A stretch of 64,000 nucleotides of DNA from Rubrivivax gelatinosus IL144 (GTDB lineage: Bacteria > Pseudomonadota > Gammaproteobacteria > Burkholderiales > Burkholderiaceae_C), in assembly GCF_000284255.1 (NCBI RefSeq), contig NC_017075.1:4526001-4590000 (forward strand), given 5' to 3'. This document shows positions 8,654 through 21,891 of this stretch, in pieces. A model generated the notes under the pieces. It searched no databases, was not told where the DNA came from, and saw only the letters and a program-made list of their open reading frames with translations. Both the position numbers and the translations under genes were made by a program. Position 1 is the stretch's first letter; each line of letters starts with the position of its first letter.

Positions 8654-9547
8654 ATGATGTACGAGTTGGTCCTGCGCGCCCCCGAGGCGCTGGTGGAAGC
8701 CGTCTCCGACGCGCTGTCCGACGACCTGGACGCGCTGTCGGTCTCGGTCGAGGACGCCGACGCCGGCACCGAGGCCGAGCAGGCGCTGTTCGGCGAACCC
8801 GGCATGCCGGCGCCGCGGCCGGGCTGGGACCGCTCGACGCTGCGCGCGCTGTTCGAGGACGAAGCCGCGGCCGAACGTGCCGCGACGCTGCTGCTGGCCC
8901 AGGACTGGACCGAAGGCCTGTCGCTGCAGGCGCTGGAGCCGGTGGCCGAGCAGGACTGGGTGCGCATCACCCAGTCGCAGTTCGGCCCGGTCGAGATCAC
9001 GCCCAGCTTCTGGATCGTGCCGAGCTGGCACGAACCGCCGGCGGCGGCCGAACGCGTGATCCGGCTCGACCCGGGGCTGGCCTTCGGCACCGGCACGCAC
9101 CCGACGACGCGCATGTGCCTGCGCTGGATCGCCGCGCACGCCCGGTCCTGGAGCCGCGTGCTCGACTACGGCTGCGGCTCGGGCATCCTGGCGATCGCCG
9201 CGGCGCTGCACGGCGCGGCGGCGGTCGACGCGGTCGACATCGACCCGGCGGCCGTCGACTCGACGCGCGCCAACGCCACGGCCAACGGCGTGATGCTGAA
9301 CGCCGGGCTGCCCGACGCTGCCGGCGGCGCCTACCCGCTGGTGCTGGCCAACATCCTGGCCACGCCGCTGAAGCTGCTGGCGCCGCTGCTGGCCGGCTTC
9401 GTCGCGCCGGGCGGCTCGCTGGTGCTGGCCGGCATCCTGGAGCGCCAGGCCGACGAGCTGAAGGCCGCGTACGCGCCGTTCCTGACCCTCGAAGTGAGCG
9501 ACCGCGAGGACGGCTGGATCCTGATGACGGCATCGCGCATGGCATGA
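8654..9547 (+). CDS. prmA: Ribosomal protein L11 methyltransferase
   Basis: A 297-residue SAM-dependent enzyme that methylates ribosomal protein L11. The N-terminal L11-recognition domain (about 1-100) precedes a class I methyltransferase domain. This shows the family motif DPGLAFGTGTHPTTRMCL (about 138-155), the SAM loop LDYGCGSGILAIAA (about 173-186), the acidic VDIDPAAV and the NPPY-equivalent LANILATPL. Two adjacent ATG codons (8654 and 8657) could serve as start; a GGGGAGGGA purine run lies just upstream. The downstream gene begins seven bases after the stop. Confidence 0.93.
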   Translation: MMYELVLRAPEALVEAVSDALSDDLDALSVSVEDADAGTEAEQALFGEPGMPAPRPGWDRSTLRALFEDEAAAERAATLLLAQDWTEGLSLQALEPVAEQDWVRITQSQFGPVEITPSFWIVPSWHEPPAAAERVIRLDPGLAFGTGTHPTTRMCLRWIAAHARSWSRVLDYGCGSGILAIAAALHGAAAVDAVDIDPAAVDSTRANATANGVMLNAGLPDAAGGAYPLVLANILATPLKLLAPLLAGFVAPGGSLVLAGILERQADELKAAYAPFLTLEVSDREDGWILMTASRMA

Positions 9548-9554
9548 TCGCCGC

Positions 9555-10598
9555 ATGACGCTCGCCGCCCGGTGCCCGTCCTGCGGTACCGTCTTCCGTG
9601 TGGTGCAGGACCAGCTTCGGGTCTCCGACGGCTGGGTTCGCTGCGGCCGTTGCGGCGAGGTCTTCAACGCGATACAGAACCTGGTCGACCTCGACGTCGA
9701 GACGCCGGTCCCGCCGCCGCAGCGCGATCCGGAGCCGGCGGCGCCGAGCCTGGCGTCCGACCCTCGTGCGCCCTGGGACGTCGAGTTGGAGCTTCCTCCG
9801 CCGCCATCCCCGACGCCGGCGTCTGCGGCGCCTGCACCTCCGGCCACAGCGCCGCACGACGAGGCGGCCGACGAGACCCACGCCGAGACGGTGCTGCTGG
9901 AACGCACGCCGGAGGACACCGAGCCGGCCTGGGATCTGCCGCCCCCGTCGCCGGCCGGCGAGACCCTGACCGACGCGCCGGATTTCGACGAGCCGCCGGC
10001 GCGCAACGCCGAGCTGCCGTTCGACGAACCGGCGCCGCCGCTCGAGGCTCCGGCTCCGGCGCCGGCCGCCCCGGCACCCGAGCCCAAGCCGGCCTTCCTG
10101 CGTCACGCCGAGCGCCGCGAGCGCTGGCGCCGGCCGCAGGTGCGCGCCGCACTCGCCGCGGTCTGCGTGCTGGGCACCGTCGGCCTGGTCGCCCAGGCGG
10201 CCTACGAATACCGCGACTTCGTCGCCGCCCGCTGGCCGGCCGCCCGTCCCGCGCTCGAGGCGCTGTGCCGGGCGCCGGACTGCACGATCGGCGCCCCGCG
10301 TGCGATCGAGGGCCTGAGCGTCGAGAGCAGCGGCCTGGTGCGTGTCGAAGGCACGGCGATGTACCAGCTGCAACTGCTGCTGCGCAACCGCTCGGCGCTG
10401 CCGCTGGCGATGCCGTCGCTGGACCTGACGCTGTCCGACAGCCGCGGCGGCATCGTCGCGCGCCGCGTACTAACGCCCGAGCAGGCCGGACTTCGCGTGT
10501 CGGCCGTCGCACCGGCGGCCGAAATGCCGATCCAGGTCACGCTGACCACGGCCGGCAAGCCGGTGGCCGGCTATACGATCGAGATCTTCTACCCCTGA
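9555..10598 (+). CDS. MJ0042-type zinc-ribbon, DUF3426-like membrane protein
   Basis: A 347-residue protein of unknown role, common next to prmA in Burkholderiales. It begins with a four-cysteine zinc ribbon (CPSCGTVF at about 8 and CGRCGEVF at about 32), then a long Pro/Ala/Glu-rich disordered stretch (about 50-185). One membrane helix follows (about 197-215), then a C-terminal DUF3426-type domain that should face the periplasm. The topology suggests a cytoplasmic zinc ribbon tethered to a periplasmic module. It follows prmA by seven bases and is probably cotranscribed with it. Confidence 0.8.
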   Translation: MTLAARCPSCGTVFRVVQDQLRVSDGWVRCGRCGEVFNAIQNLVDLDVETPVPPPQRDPEPAAPSLASDPRAPWDVELELPPPPSPTPASAAPAPPATAPHDEAADETHAETVLLERTPEDTEPAWDLPPPSPAGETLTDAPDFDEPPARNAELPFDEPAPPLEAPAPAPAAPAPEPKPAFLRHAERRERWRRPQVRAALAAVCVLGTVGLVAQAAYEYRDFVAARWPAARPALEALCRAPDCTIGAPRAIEGLSVESSGLVRVEGTAMYQLQLLLRNRSALPLAMPSLDLTLSDSRGGIVARRVLTPEQAGLRVSAVAPAAEMPIQVTLTTAGKPVAGYTIEIFYP

Positions 10599-10638
10599 CC
10601 CCGCGCGCCGGTCGCGCGCCATCCCCCCGGAGTTGCCC

Positions 10639-11544
10639 ATGCCCGCGCTGATCTGCGGTTCGCTCGCATTCGACACCATCACGACCTACCCCGGCCGCTT
10701 CGCCGAGCAGATCCTGCCGGAGCAGATGCACATCCTGAACCTGTCGTTCCTGGTGCCGACGCTGCGGCGCGAGTTCGGCGGCTGCGCCGGCAACATCGCC
10801 TACACGCTGCAGGCACTCGGCGGCGAGTCCGTCGTGATGGCCGCGCTGGGCAGCGACGGCGGCGAGTACCTGACGCGCATGAAGGGCTGGGGCGCCGACA
10901 CCTCGCTGGTGATGGTCGACGAGGCCTCGTACACGGCGCAGGCGATGATCATCACCGACGTCCAGAACAACCAGATCACCGCCTTCCACCCGGGCGCGAT
11001 GCAGAACGCGCACCAGGCCAAGGTGCCGGCGCGCGCCGACCTGAAGATCGGCATCATCTCGCCCGACGGCCGCGAGGCGATGGGCGAACACGCCGAGCAG
11101 ATGCACGCCGCCGGCATCCCGTTCATCTTCGATCCGGGCCAGCAGCTGCCGATGTTCGACGGCCCGGCGCTGCGCCGCATGGTCGAGATCGCGAGCTGGG
11201 TGGCGGTCAACGACTACGAAGGCCGCATCCTCTGCGAACGCATCGGCACCGACCTCGCCGGCCTGTCGCGCTCGAACCTCAAGGGCGTCGTCGTGACGCT
11301 GGGCGAGCGCGGCTGCGAGATCTGGACCGACGGCGAGCGCCGCGAGGTGCCGGGCGTGGCGGCCCGCGAGGTCGTCGACCCGACCGGCTGCGGCGACTCC
11401 TTCCGCGCCGCCCTGCTCTACGGCCTGGAGCGCGGCTGGGACCTGGAACGCTGCGCCGCGCTGGGCAACCGCATCGGCGCGCTGAAGATCGCCAGCAAGG
11501 GCGGCCAGAACCACGCCGTCGACCGCGCAGCGCTGGGCCTCTGA
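10639..11544 (+). CDS. PfkB-family sugar/nucleoside kinase (adenosine kinase-like)
   Basis: A 301-residue ribokinase-fold kinase. The N-terminal GSLAFDTIT strand and the sugar-side GGCAGNIAYTL motif are present, and the C-terminal PfkB signature DPTGCGDSFRAALLYG (about 250-265) contains the catalytic aspartate and anion hole. The residues resemble the adenosine/ribokinase branch, but the substrate cannot be assigned from sequence. ATG at 10639 is chosen because GGAG lies six bases upstream; a TTG at 10633 is less likely. A rho-independent hairpin follows the stop. Confidence 0.85.
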   Translation: MPALICGSLAFDTITTYPGRFAEQILPEQMHILNLSFLVPTLRREFGGCAGNIAYTLQALGGESVVMAALGSDGGEYLTRMKGWGADTSLVMVDEASYTAQAMIITDVQNNQITAFHPGAMQNAHQAKVPARADLKIGIISPDGREAMGEHAEQMHAAGIPFIFDPGQQLPMFDGPALRRMVEIASWVAVNDYEGRILCERIGTDLAGLSRSNLKGVVVTLGERGCEIWTDGERREVPGVAAREVVDPTGCGDSFRAALLYGLERGWDLERCAALGNRIGALKIASKGGQNHAVDRAALGL

Positions 11545-11562
11545 GGCCTGCCGCGCAGGCAT

Positions 11563-11587
11563 GAAAAAGCCCGGCCGAGGCCGGGCT
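11563..11587 (-). terminator. Rho-independent terminator of the histone-like gene
   Basis: The hairpin AGCCCGGC-loop-GCCGGGCT (11568-11587) is followed on the minus strand by a run of five T residues (complement of 11564-11568), a classic intrinsic terminator for the leftward gene. Confidence 0.8.
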
Positions 11588-11598
11588 CGCGATAAACG

Positions 11599-11626
11599 CC
11601 GGCCGCCCAGAGCGGCCGGTTCGTTT
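11599..11626 (+). terminator. Rho-independent terminator of the PfkB-like gene
   Basis: Stem CCGGCCGC/GCGGCCGG with a five-base loop (11599-11619), then TTCGTTTT on the plus strand. It forms a convergent pair with the opposite-strand terminator 12 bp away. Confidence 0.75.
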
Positions 11627-11629
11627 TCG

Positions 11630-12208
11630 TCAGGGCTTGTTGCCGGTCGGGAACGGCCAGGCGGCCGCCGGGCTCAGCGTCGTCTTCGCGGCGGCCGCGG
11701 GAGCTGCGGCAGCAGGCGCAGGCTCGGCCTTCTTCGGCGCCGCCTTCTTCGCCGGCGCGGCCTTCTTGGCGGGCGCCGCGGCCTTCTTCGCCGGGGCAGC
11801 CGCCTTCTTGGCCGGCGCCGCGGCCTTCTTCGCCGGAGCGGCCGCCTTCTTGGCCGGCGCCGCGGCCTTCTTCGCCGGGGCAGCCGCCTTCTTGGCCGGC
11901 GCCGCAGCCTTCTTCGCCGGGGCCGCCTTCTTGGCCGGCGCCGCGGCCTTCTTCGCCGGAGCCGCCTTCTTGGCCGGAGCCGCAGCCTTCTTCGCCGGGG
12001 CCGCCTTCTTGGCCGGCGCCGCGGCCTTCTTCGCTGGGGCCGCCTTCTTGGCCGGCGCCGCAGCCTTCTTGACCGCGGCGGCCTTCTTCGCCGGAGCCGC
12101 CTTCTTGGCCGGCGCAGCGGCCTTCTTCTCAGCCACGACCTTCTTGGCCGGAGCCGCCTTCTTTGCCGGCGCAGCCTTCTTCGCCGGCGCCTTCTTCGCA
12201 GTTGCCAT
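11630..12208 (-). CDS. Histone H1-like Lys/Ala/Pro-rich DNA-binding protein
   Basis: A 192-residue, very basic low-complexity protein made almost wholly of tandem PAKKA and AAPAKKAA units (over twenty KK pairs), with a short non-repetitive C-terminal tail (about the last 40 residues). It resembles histone H1-like proteins of Bordetella and other Burkholderiales, and AlgP of Pseudomonas, which bind DNA through the lysine-rich tail. ATG at 12208 is chosen because AAGGAG lies six bases upstream; the in-frame ATG at 12226 has no such site. The near-perfect DNA repetition makes repeat number prone to change. It has its own terminator. Confidence 0.85.
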   Translation of the reverse strand: MATAKKAPAKKAAPAKKAAPAKKVVAEKKAAAPAKKAAPAKKAAAVKKAAAPAKKAAPAKKAAAPAKKAAPAKKAAAPAKKAAPAKKAAAPAKKAAPAKKAAAPAKKAAAPAKKAAAPAKKAAAPAKKAAAPAKKAAAPAKKAAAPAKKAAPAKKAAPKKAEPAPAAAAPAAAAKTTLSPAAAWPFPTGNKP

Positions 12209-12382
12209 CACGATCTCCTTGATCAAGTTGCAAAGAGCACCGCGCCGTCATGAGCGGCACGGCAATCCGTCGTCCGGCGTTCTGACGCCCGGCAGGGGCC
12301 GGGCACTCGCCCCGGTACGACGAATGGGGCAGCGGCCACGGGGCGGCGCGTCTGGCGGCGCTGCTCCCGGACCGCGGATGTG

Positions 12383-12419
12383 AAACGTCGCACGGGCCCC
12401 GCGAAGGCACCGTGCGACG
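12383..12419 (-). terminator. Probable nrdB terminator
   Basis: A perfect 10-bp inverted repeat (12386-12395 with 12410-12419) in the gap downstream of nrdB, followed on the minus strand by TTT. The loop is 14 bases and the T tract is short, so termination may be only partial. The rest of the 12227-12464 gap holds other short G+C-rich palindromes but no gene. Confidence 0.5.
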
Positions 12420-12464
12420 GCAGCGGGCCGTGGCCCGCCGGGTATCGGAAGCGGCGTTTTCCGC

Positions 12465-13622
12465 TCAATCCCATGACAGAGCGCCACCGCTCTGGTAGTC
12501 GATGACGCGGGTCTCGAAGAAGTTGCGCTCCTTCTTCAGGTCGATCATCTCGCTCATCCACGGGAACGGGTTCTCCTCGTTCGGGAAGAGCGGCTCCAGG
12601 CCGATCTGCGTCGCGCGCCGGTTGGCGATGTAGCGCAGGTAGCCCTTGAACATCGAGGCGTTCATGCCGAGCACGCCGCGCGGCATGGTGTCCTCGGCGT
12701 AGCGGTACTCGAGCTCGACGGCGCGCTCGAACAGCGCGCGGATCTCGGCCTTGAACGCCGGCGTCCACAGCTGCGGGTTCTCGAGCTTGATCTGGTTGAT
12801 CAGGTCGATGCCGAAATTGCAGTGCATCGACTCGTCGCGCAGGATGTACTGGTACTGCTCGGCGGCACCGGTCATCTTGTTCTGCCGGCCCAGCGCCAGG
12901 ATCTGCGTGAAGCCGACGTAGAAGAACAGGCCTTCCATCAGGCAGGCGAAGACGATCAGGCTCTTCAGCAGCGTCTGGTCGTTCTCGGGCGTGCCGGTGG
13001 CGAAGGCCGGGTCCATGATCGCGTCGATGAACGGGATCAGGAACTCGTCCTTGTCGCGGATCGCCGCGACCTCGTGATAGGCGTTGAAGATCTCGCCTTC
13101 GTCCAGGCCCAGCGACTCGACGATGTACTGGTAGGCGTGGGTGTGGATCGCTTCTTCGAAGGCCTGGCGCAGCAGGAACTGGCGGCACTCGGGCGCGGTG
13201 ATGTGCCGGTAGGTGCCGAGCACGATGTTGTTGGCGGCCAGCGAGTCGGCGGTGACGAAGAAGCCGAGGTTGCGCTTGACGATGCGGCGCTCGTCTTCGG
13301 TCAGGCCGTTCGGGTCCTTCCAGAGCGCGATGTCGCGGCTCATGTTCACTTCCTGCGGCATCCAGTGGTTGGCGCAGGTGGCGAGGTACTTCTCCCAGGC
13401 CCACTTGTACTTGAACGGAACCAGCTGGTTCACGTCCGTCTGGCCGTTGATGATGCGCTTGTCGGCGACGTTGACGCGCCGCGTGTTGGCCGTCGTGGCC
13501 GGGCGCGAGACCGGCGTGGCATTCGTTGCCGCGACGCTTCGTGCGGCGGTGTCCGACTGGGGCGTCATCGCCACGGGGGCGATCGCCGGGGTGCTGCGAA
13601 CTTCGTCTTCCCAGACCAGCAT
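12465..13622 (-). CDS. nrdB: Ribonucleoside-diphosphate reductase class I, beta subunit
   Basis: A 385-residue R2 subunit that houses the dimetal centre and radical for reduction of ribonucleotides by NrdA. Iron ligands are seen in the motifs [16 protein letters not shown] (with a Tyr at the position of the E. coli radical tyrosine) and DESMHCNFG. The hydrophobic segment [13 protein letters not shown] carries another ligand. The first ~50 residues form an Ala/Thr-rich extension not seen in E. coli NrdB. ATG at 13622 gives MLVWEDEV. It is transcribed in the same direction as nrdA, 133 bp downstream, with a promoter of its own in the gap. Confidence 0.95.
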   Translation of the reverse strand: MLVWEDEVRSTPAIAPVAMTPQSDTAARSVAATNATPVSRPATTANTRRVNVADKRIINGQTDVNQLVPFKYKWAWEKYLATCANHWMPQEVNMSRDIALWKDPNGLTEDERRIVKRNLGFFVTADSLAANNIVLGTYRHITAPECRQFLLRQAFEEAIHTHAYQYIVESLGLDEGEIFNAYHEVAAIRDKDEFLIPFIDAIMDPAFATGTPENDQTLLKSLIVFACLMEGLFFYVGFTQILALGRQNKMTGAAEQYQYILRDESMHCNFGIDLINQIKLENPQLWTPAFKAEIRALFERAVELEYRYAEDTMPRGVLGMNASMFKGYLRYIANRRATQIGLEPLFPNEENPFPWMSEMIDLKKERNFFETRVIDYQSGGALSWD

Positions 13623-13643
13623 GTGTGGACGTCCTGTTCTTGA

Positions 13644-13672
13644 ATTATCGAGGGCTTGCTCGGGATCACCAA
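13644..13672 (-). promoter_or_regulatory. Predicted sigma-70 promoter for nrdB
   Basis: Reading the minus strand, TTGGTG (complement of 13667-13672), a 17-bp spacer and GATAAT (complement of 13644-13649). The start of transcription would lie about 15 bases before the nrdB ATG, so nrdB could be expressed independently of nrdA. Confidence 0.5.
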
Positions 13673-13690
13673 GCACTAGTTGACATGGGT

Positions 13691-13728
13691 ACGCATTCGG
13701 CGGCTGCATTAGGTGCCGACGAATGCGC
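13691..13728. other. Inverted repeat between nrdA and nrdB
   Basis: GCATTCG (13693-13699) pairs with CGAATGC (13720-13726), with further GCGGC/GCCG pairing inside. No T run follows, so it is more likely an mRNA-stabilising or attenuating hairpin than a full terminator between nrdA and nrdB. Confidence 0.4.
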
Positions 13729-13755
13729 ACTCCGAGCGTTAGATGCTCCGAAGCC

Positions 13756-16611
<2,856 letters not shown>

Positions 16612-16747
16612 GGGGTTCCCCTGTCGGTGTGTTGGGCGGTGGGCGATGCGCGCCTTCTGCGGGTCGCGGCCGGTGGCGACCACGGCACGAGCCGCGCGTC
16701 GCAGCCACCGGGGAAGCGGCCACGACGCCGGAGCACGACGCGAGCAG

Positions 16748-16795
16748 ACACTATATCTAGCGCCGACAAAGCCTGCAACGCACTAGGAATAGCGT
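16748..16795 (-). promoter_or_regulatory. Two NrdR boxes upstream of nrdA
   Basis: The first box (16748-16763) reads ACACTATATCTAGCGC, close to the NrdR consensus palindrome ACACWATATWTWGTGT. A second, weaker box (16780-16795) matches about 11 of 16 positions. They start 32 bp apart, which is three helical turns and the usual spacing for paired NrdR boxes. Box 1 overlaps the -10 and box 2 abuts the -35 of the predicted promoter, which fits repression when dNTP/ATP levels are high. The nrdR gene itself is not in the window. Confidence 0.7.
16750..16778 (-). promoter_or_regulatory. Predicted sigma-70 promoter for nrdA
   Basis: On the minus strand, TTGCAG (complement of 16773-16778), a 17-bp spacer and TATAGT (complement of 16750-16755). 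The leader to the nrdA ATG would be about 130 bases. The remaining part of the 16612-16894 gap shows nothing coding. Confidence 0.6.
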
Positions 16796-16894
16796 TTCGA
16801 TGCGTGAAATCCCGCACCGCGCGCAGGCCACGCGGCACCCGCCCGGTGCAGCCCGTGCGCCTTCGCGAGGCAGGGAAAGAGGATGCGGCGCGGC

Positions 16895-17482
16895 TCAGCC
16901 GGCGGCCGGCACGACCTGCAGCGCCGGCGCGCGCAGCGCGATCAGGCGCGCCAGCCGCGGCCAGTCGAAGCCGGCCCCGGGGTCGTGTTTGCGCCCCGGC
17001 GCGACGTGCTCGTGGCCGGTGACCTCGGCCAGCGGATAGGCCCGCGCCAAGGCCGGCAGCAGCCGCGCCAGGCGGGCGTATTGCGCGGTCTCGAAGACCT
17101 CGCCTTCCAGACCTTCGAGCTCGATGCCGATCGACCAGTCGTTGCAGTTCTCGCGACCGCGCCAGACCGAACGCCCGGCGTGCCAGGCGCGGGCGTCGCA
17201 GGACACGAACTGCAGCAGTTCACCGTCGCGACGGATGACGAAGTGCGCCGACACCTGCAGCCCGCGCAGGCGGGCGTAATAGGGATGGGCGTCGCAGTCC
17301 AGCGTGTTCGTGAACAGGCGTTCGATCGCGTCGCCGCCGTACTCGCCCGGCGGCAGGCTGATCGAATGCAACACGGCGAGCGTGAGCGCGGCGCCCGCCG
17401 GCCGCGGGCCGAAGTTGGGCGACGGGATGGCGCGCGCGCCGGCGTACCAGCCGTCGCGCCAGTGGCGCGGCGAGGCGGCCAC
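16895..17482 (-). CDS. ampD: 1,6-anhydro-N-acetylmuramyl-L-alanine amidase
   Basis: A 195-residue cytoplasmic zinc amidase of peptidoglycan recycling that removes the stem peptide from anhydromuropeptides. Zinc-ligand regions are seen in LAVLHSISLPPG (first His) and in GHEHVAPGRKHDPG (second His and Asp). The SAHFVIRRDGELLQFVS, AWHAG and NDWSIGIELEG motifs of the amidase_2 family are all present. The GTG start at 17482 directly follows the pilR stop codon. AmpD often affects ampC beta-lactamase induction, but no ampC or ampR is in the window. Confidence 0.94.
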   Translation of the reverse strand: MAASPRHWRDGWYAGARAIPSPNFGPRPAGAALTLAVLHSISLPPGEYGGDAIERLFTNTLDCDAHPYYARLRGLQVSAHFVIRRDGELLQFVSCDARAWHAGRSVWRGRENCNDWSIGIELEGLEGEVFETAQYARLARLLPALARAYPLAEVTGHEHVAPGRKHDPGAGFDWPRLARLIALRAPALQVVPAAG

Positions 17483-18921
<1,439 letters not shown>

Positions 18922-18925
<4 letters not shown>

Positions 18926-20790
18926 GGATTCAGTTGCAGCGAGGGATCGGCGGCCGGCAGCGCACAGCGCTTCATCGTGACGACGAACTCGTTGCGGGCG
19001 CCGACGTCGGCCTCGCGCCGACGGTAGCCGATGCTGGCGCCGTAGCGCACGCAGAGTTCGCGGCAAATATACAGGCCGAGTCCGGCGCCGCGGCTGCGGG
19101 TCGAGAAGAACGGCTCGAAGATGTAAGGCTCGACCTCGGGCGCGATCGCCGGGCCGTCGCTGGCGACGACGAGCTGGGCCTCGGCCTCCGACAAGGCGAA
19201 GAGCTGCAGCCGGATCGCCGCCGGCGCCTGGCTGGCGTAGCGGCCGGCGTTGTCCAGCAGGTTGACCAGCACGCGGCGCAGGTGCTCGGGGTCGAAGACC
19301 ACGCCCAGCGGCGCGTCCGGCAACTCGACGCGCAGCCGGCTGCTCGGCCCCAGCGGCAGCGCCACCGTCGCGGCCCAGTCGGCGACCGCCTGGCCGACCT
19401 CGGCGTTGGCGTCCAGCGGCACCGGCGCGCCGGCCTGGCCTCCGGGCGCCAGTTCCATCACGTCGTCGACGATGCGCTTCAGGCGGTCGACGTTGTCGGC
19501 GACGATGCGCGCCAGCCGGCGCTGCGCCGGGGGCAGCTCGTCCTCCAGCAGCAGCGCGTTGGCCTGCAAGATCGCCGCCAGCGGATTGCGGATCTCGTGC
19601 GCGATGCCGGCCGACACGCGGCCCATCGCCGCCAGCTTCTCCTGCTGCAGCCGGGCCTGGGCGATGCGCACGTCCTCCAGCAGCAGCACGCACAGCGGCT
19701 CGCCGTTGCGCTCGTCGCCGGAGACGAGGCCGCGCACGAAGCGCACACGCAGGCGCAGCGTGCGTGGCGCACTGCCTTCGAAGGCCAGCGTCAGCTCGCG
19801 GCCGGCCTCGGGCCAGTCGCGCTCGGCCAGCGCCCGCGTCACGGCGCGCGCCAGCGGCACCCAGGCGGCCCGCGACTCCAGGCCGAACGGCGCCGGCGGG
19901 CTGAGGCCGGCGTCGACCAGCAGCGCCCGCGCCGCCGGATTGGCGGCACGCACGCGCAGCCGGCCGTCGACGACGAGCACGCCGTCGACCATCTCCTCGA
20001 TGACAAGGCGGTTGAGCTGCGCCTGCTGGCGCGCGAGCTCCAGGCTGCCGCGCGCGGCCATCTCCTCGCGCGACAGCCGCGCCGAGAGCTCGCCCGACAG
20101 CAGCGCGATGACGAACAGCCCCAGGCCGGCCAGGCCGGACTGCAGCAGCGAGCCAGCGAGTTCGGCTTCCAGCCAGGCGCCGTGCGAGGCCGCCGCCAGC
20201 AGCAACAGCGCGACGCCGGCGGCGGTGGCCAGCGCCACCAGACGCGGCCCCATCACGCCGGCCATCAGCACCGGCAGCACGAGCAGCGCCGAGTAGTTGA
20301 TCGGCCCGCCGCTGCCCACGAGGTGCAGGGCGCCGAAGGCCACGAGGTCGACGCCGACGGTCGCCAGCCACTGCCGGCGGCGCAGCATCGGCGTGGCCAC
20401 CGGCGTCGTCAGCGGCTGGAAACGCGGCAGCAGCCACAGCGCGATCGCCTGCACCGCGTAGGCGATGCAGATCAGCGCCAGCGGCAGCGAGGCGCGCGCG
20501 CCGAGCAGGCTGCCGGCGCCCTGCGCCGCCACCAGCGCCAGCCCGAAGGCCGCACGCACCGCGGCGTAGGTGCGGTGGATGCGCGCCAGCGCGCTGTCGT
20601 CGCCGCCGACGACACGCTGAGACCACAGCGCCCGCAGGCGCTGGTCAAGTTCGATGTTGCCGCTGACGCCCCAGCTCGGGTCGAAGGTCGACTCGTGGCC
20701 GAACCACGAGGACTCGGCATGCGGCGGCGTCGCGCGCCGGTCGCTGCGCCGCCGCTCGCCCGACCGACGGTCCTGCGGCGCAGCCTCCAT
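18922..20790 (-). CDS. pilS: Membrane sensor histidine kinase PilS
   Basis: A 622-residue kinase partner of PilR. After a charged N terminus rich in Arg (about 1-80) come five or six membrane helices (about 95-280), a PAS-like region (about 300-380), and the HisKA/HATPase core. The phosphorylated His sits in AGIAHEIRNPLAAI (about residue 405-418), with N, G1 and G2 boxes in NLLDNAGRYA, VVASDGPAI and RSRGAGLGLYICREL. No periplasmic loop of note is present, as in PilS of Pseudomonas. ATG at 20790 is chosen over an upstream Arg-rich extension that lacks coding character. Confidence 0.88.
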
Positions 20791-20797
20791 CGCCGGC

Positions 20798-21031
20798 CTA
20801 GCGCGGCCCGGCGAGGCGGTGCGCCTCGCCGCAGTAGCGACGGCCGGCGGCGTCGGCCACGGCCTCGTCGGCCGGCAGGTGCACGCCGCAATGGGCGCAG
20901 GCCACCATCTCGACCGGCGCCGCGGGCGCGGCCGGACGGCGGCGTTTCGGCGGCGGCGCGGCACGGCGCTCGCGGCCGAACATCAGCCAGAGCACGATGC
21001 CGACGACGGCAAAGACGAGCAGGTATTTCAC
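20798..21031 (-). CDS. PP0621-type small membrane protein with cysteine/histidine cluster
   Basis: A 77-residue protein: one N-terminal membrane helix (MKYLLVFAVVGIVLWLMFG), a basic Pro/Arg-rich linker, then a C-terminal module with CAHCGVHLP and YCGEAHR that is probably a small metal-binding knuckle facing the cytoplasm. It resembles the PP0621 family, of unknown function, often found near pilS. Its start overlaps the stop of the CcsA-like gene by 4 bp and its stop lies seven bases before pilS. Confidence 0.72.
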   Translation of the reverse strand: MKYLLVFAVVGIVLWLMFGRERRAAPPPKRRRPAAPAAPVEMVACAHCGVHLPADEAVADAAGRRYCGEAHRLAGPR

Positions 21032-21846
21032 GCCGGCGGCCGCCCCAGCAGCACCTCGAAGACGAAGCGCGAGCCGGCGTAGGCCAGCAGCAGCAGCACC
21101 GCGCCGACGTAGACCCAGCGCGTGGCCTGGCGGCCGCGCCAGCCCTGGCGGTGGCGGCCCACGAGCAGCGCGGCGAACACTGCCCAGCCCATCAGCGAGA
21201 ACACGACCTTGTGGTCCCAGCGCCAGCCGACCGAGGTCAGCGCGCCCAGCGCGATCGTCGCCGTCAGCACCGAGAAACCGGCTTCGACGAAGCGGAAGGT
21301 GAGGCGTTCGAGCAGCAGCAGCGGCATGCCGGCGCGCGCCTGGTGCATGCCGGCGCGCTCGCGCAGACGGCGCTCGCTGGCGTCGAGCATCATCGCGTGC
21401 ACCACCGCGGCGCCGAACAGGCTGTACGAGCCGACGCCGAGCGCGAAGTGCAGCGGCGCCAGCGGCGAGTGGTACTGGTGCGGCTCGCCCGGGAACAGCG
21501 CCGCCATCACGACGACGACCGCACCGCAGACGGCCAGCCAGCGCCGCACCGCCGGCAGGGGCATGAAGCGGTTTTCGACGGTGTGCACCGCCATCACCAG
21601 CCAGACCGTCAGCGACAGCACCGGACCGAAACCGACACGCGCGCCGGGCACTTCCTGGCCGATGCCGCCGATGTCGAGCACCAGCGCCGCGAGGTGGGCG
21701 AGCCAGCCGACGTGCAGCGCAGCGATCCAGATGCGGCCCGACTTGGCCAGCGGCAGCGCCGCGACGACATAGCCGGCAATCGCCAGCAGCGCGACGAACA
21801 GCGGCAGGCCGCCGCTCACCACGGGAGAGGCACTCGATAGAATCAT
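21028..21846 (-). CDS. CcsA/HemX/YpjD-like inner membrane protein
   Basis: A 272-residue protein with about eight membrane helices, of the cytochrome c assembly (CcsA-type) family. The family hallmarks are the conserved histidines in AVHTVENR, PLHFALGVGSYSLF and WRWDHKVVFSLMGW. In proteobacteria this gene lies back-to-back with ffh and is called ypjD or corE; the physiological role is not settled (haem handling or ion transport have been suggested). Only 45 bp separate its ATG from that of ffh, so the two must share an overlapping divergent promoter region. Confidence 0.85.
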   Translation of the reverse strand: MILSSASPVVSGGLPLFVALLAIAGYVVAALPLAKSGRIWIAALHVGWLAHLAALVLDIGGIGQEVPGARVGFGPVLSLTVWLVMAVHTVENRFMPLPAVRRWLAVCGAVVVVMAALFPGEPHQYHSPLAPLHFALGVGSYSLFGAAVVHAMMLDASERRLRERAGMHQARAGMPLLLLERLTFRFVEAGFSVLTATIALGALTSVGWRWDHKVVFSLMGWAVFAALLVGRHRQGWRGRQATRWVYVGAVLLLLAYAGSRFVFEVLLGRPPA

Positions 21847-21891
21847 GCTGACAGTGTACTTTTTGCAGGCCCTTCCCGGCCTGGAGCGGCG

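Noticed and set aside
11700..12200. Array of short near-identical repeats resembling a CRISPR at first glance
   Set aside because: Repeats are contiguous, codon-phased and encode PAKKA units; there are no unique spacers or cas genes.
11637..12383. Ala/Phe/Gly-rich frame opposite the histone-like gene
   Set aside because: It is only the complement of the PAKKA repeat array.
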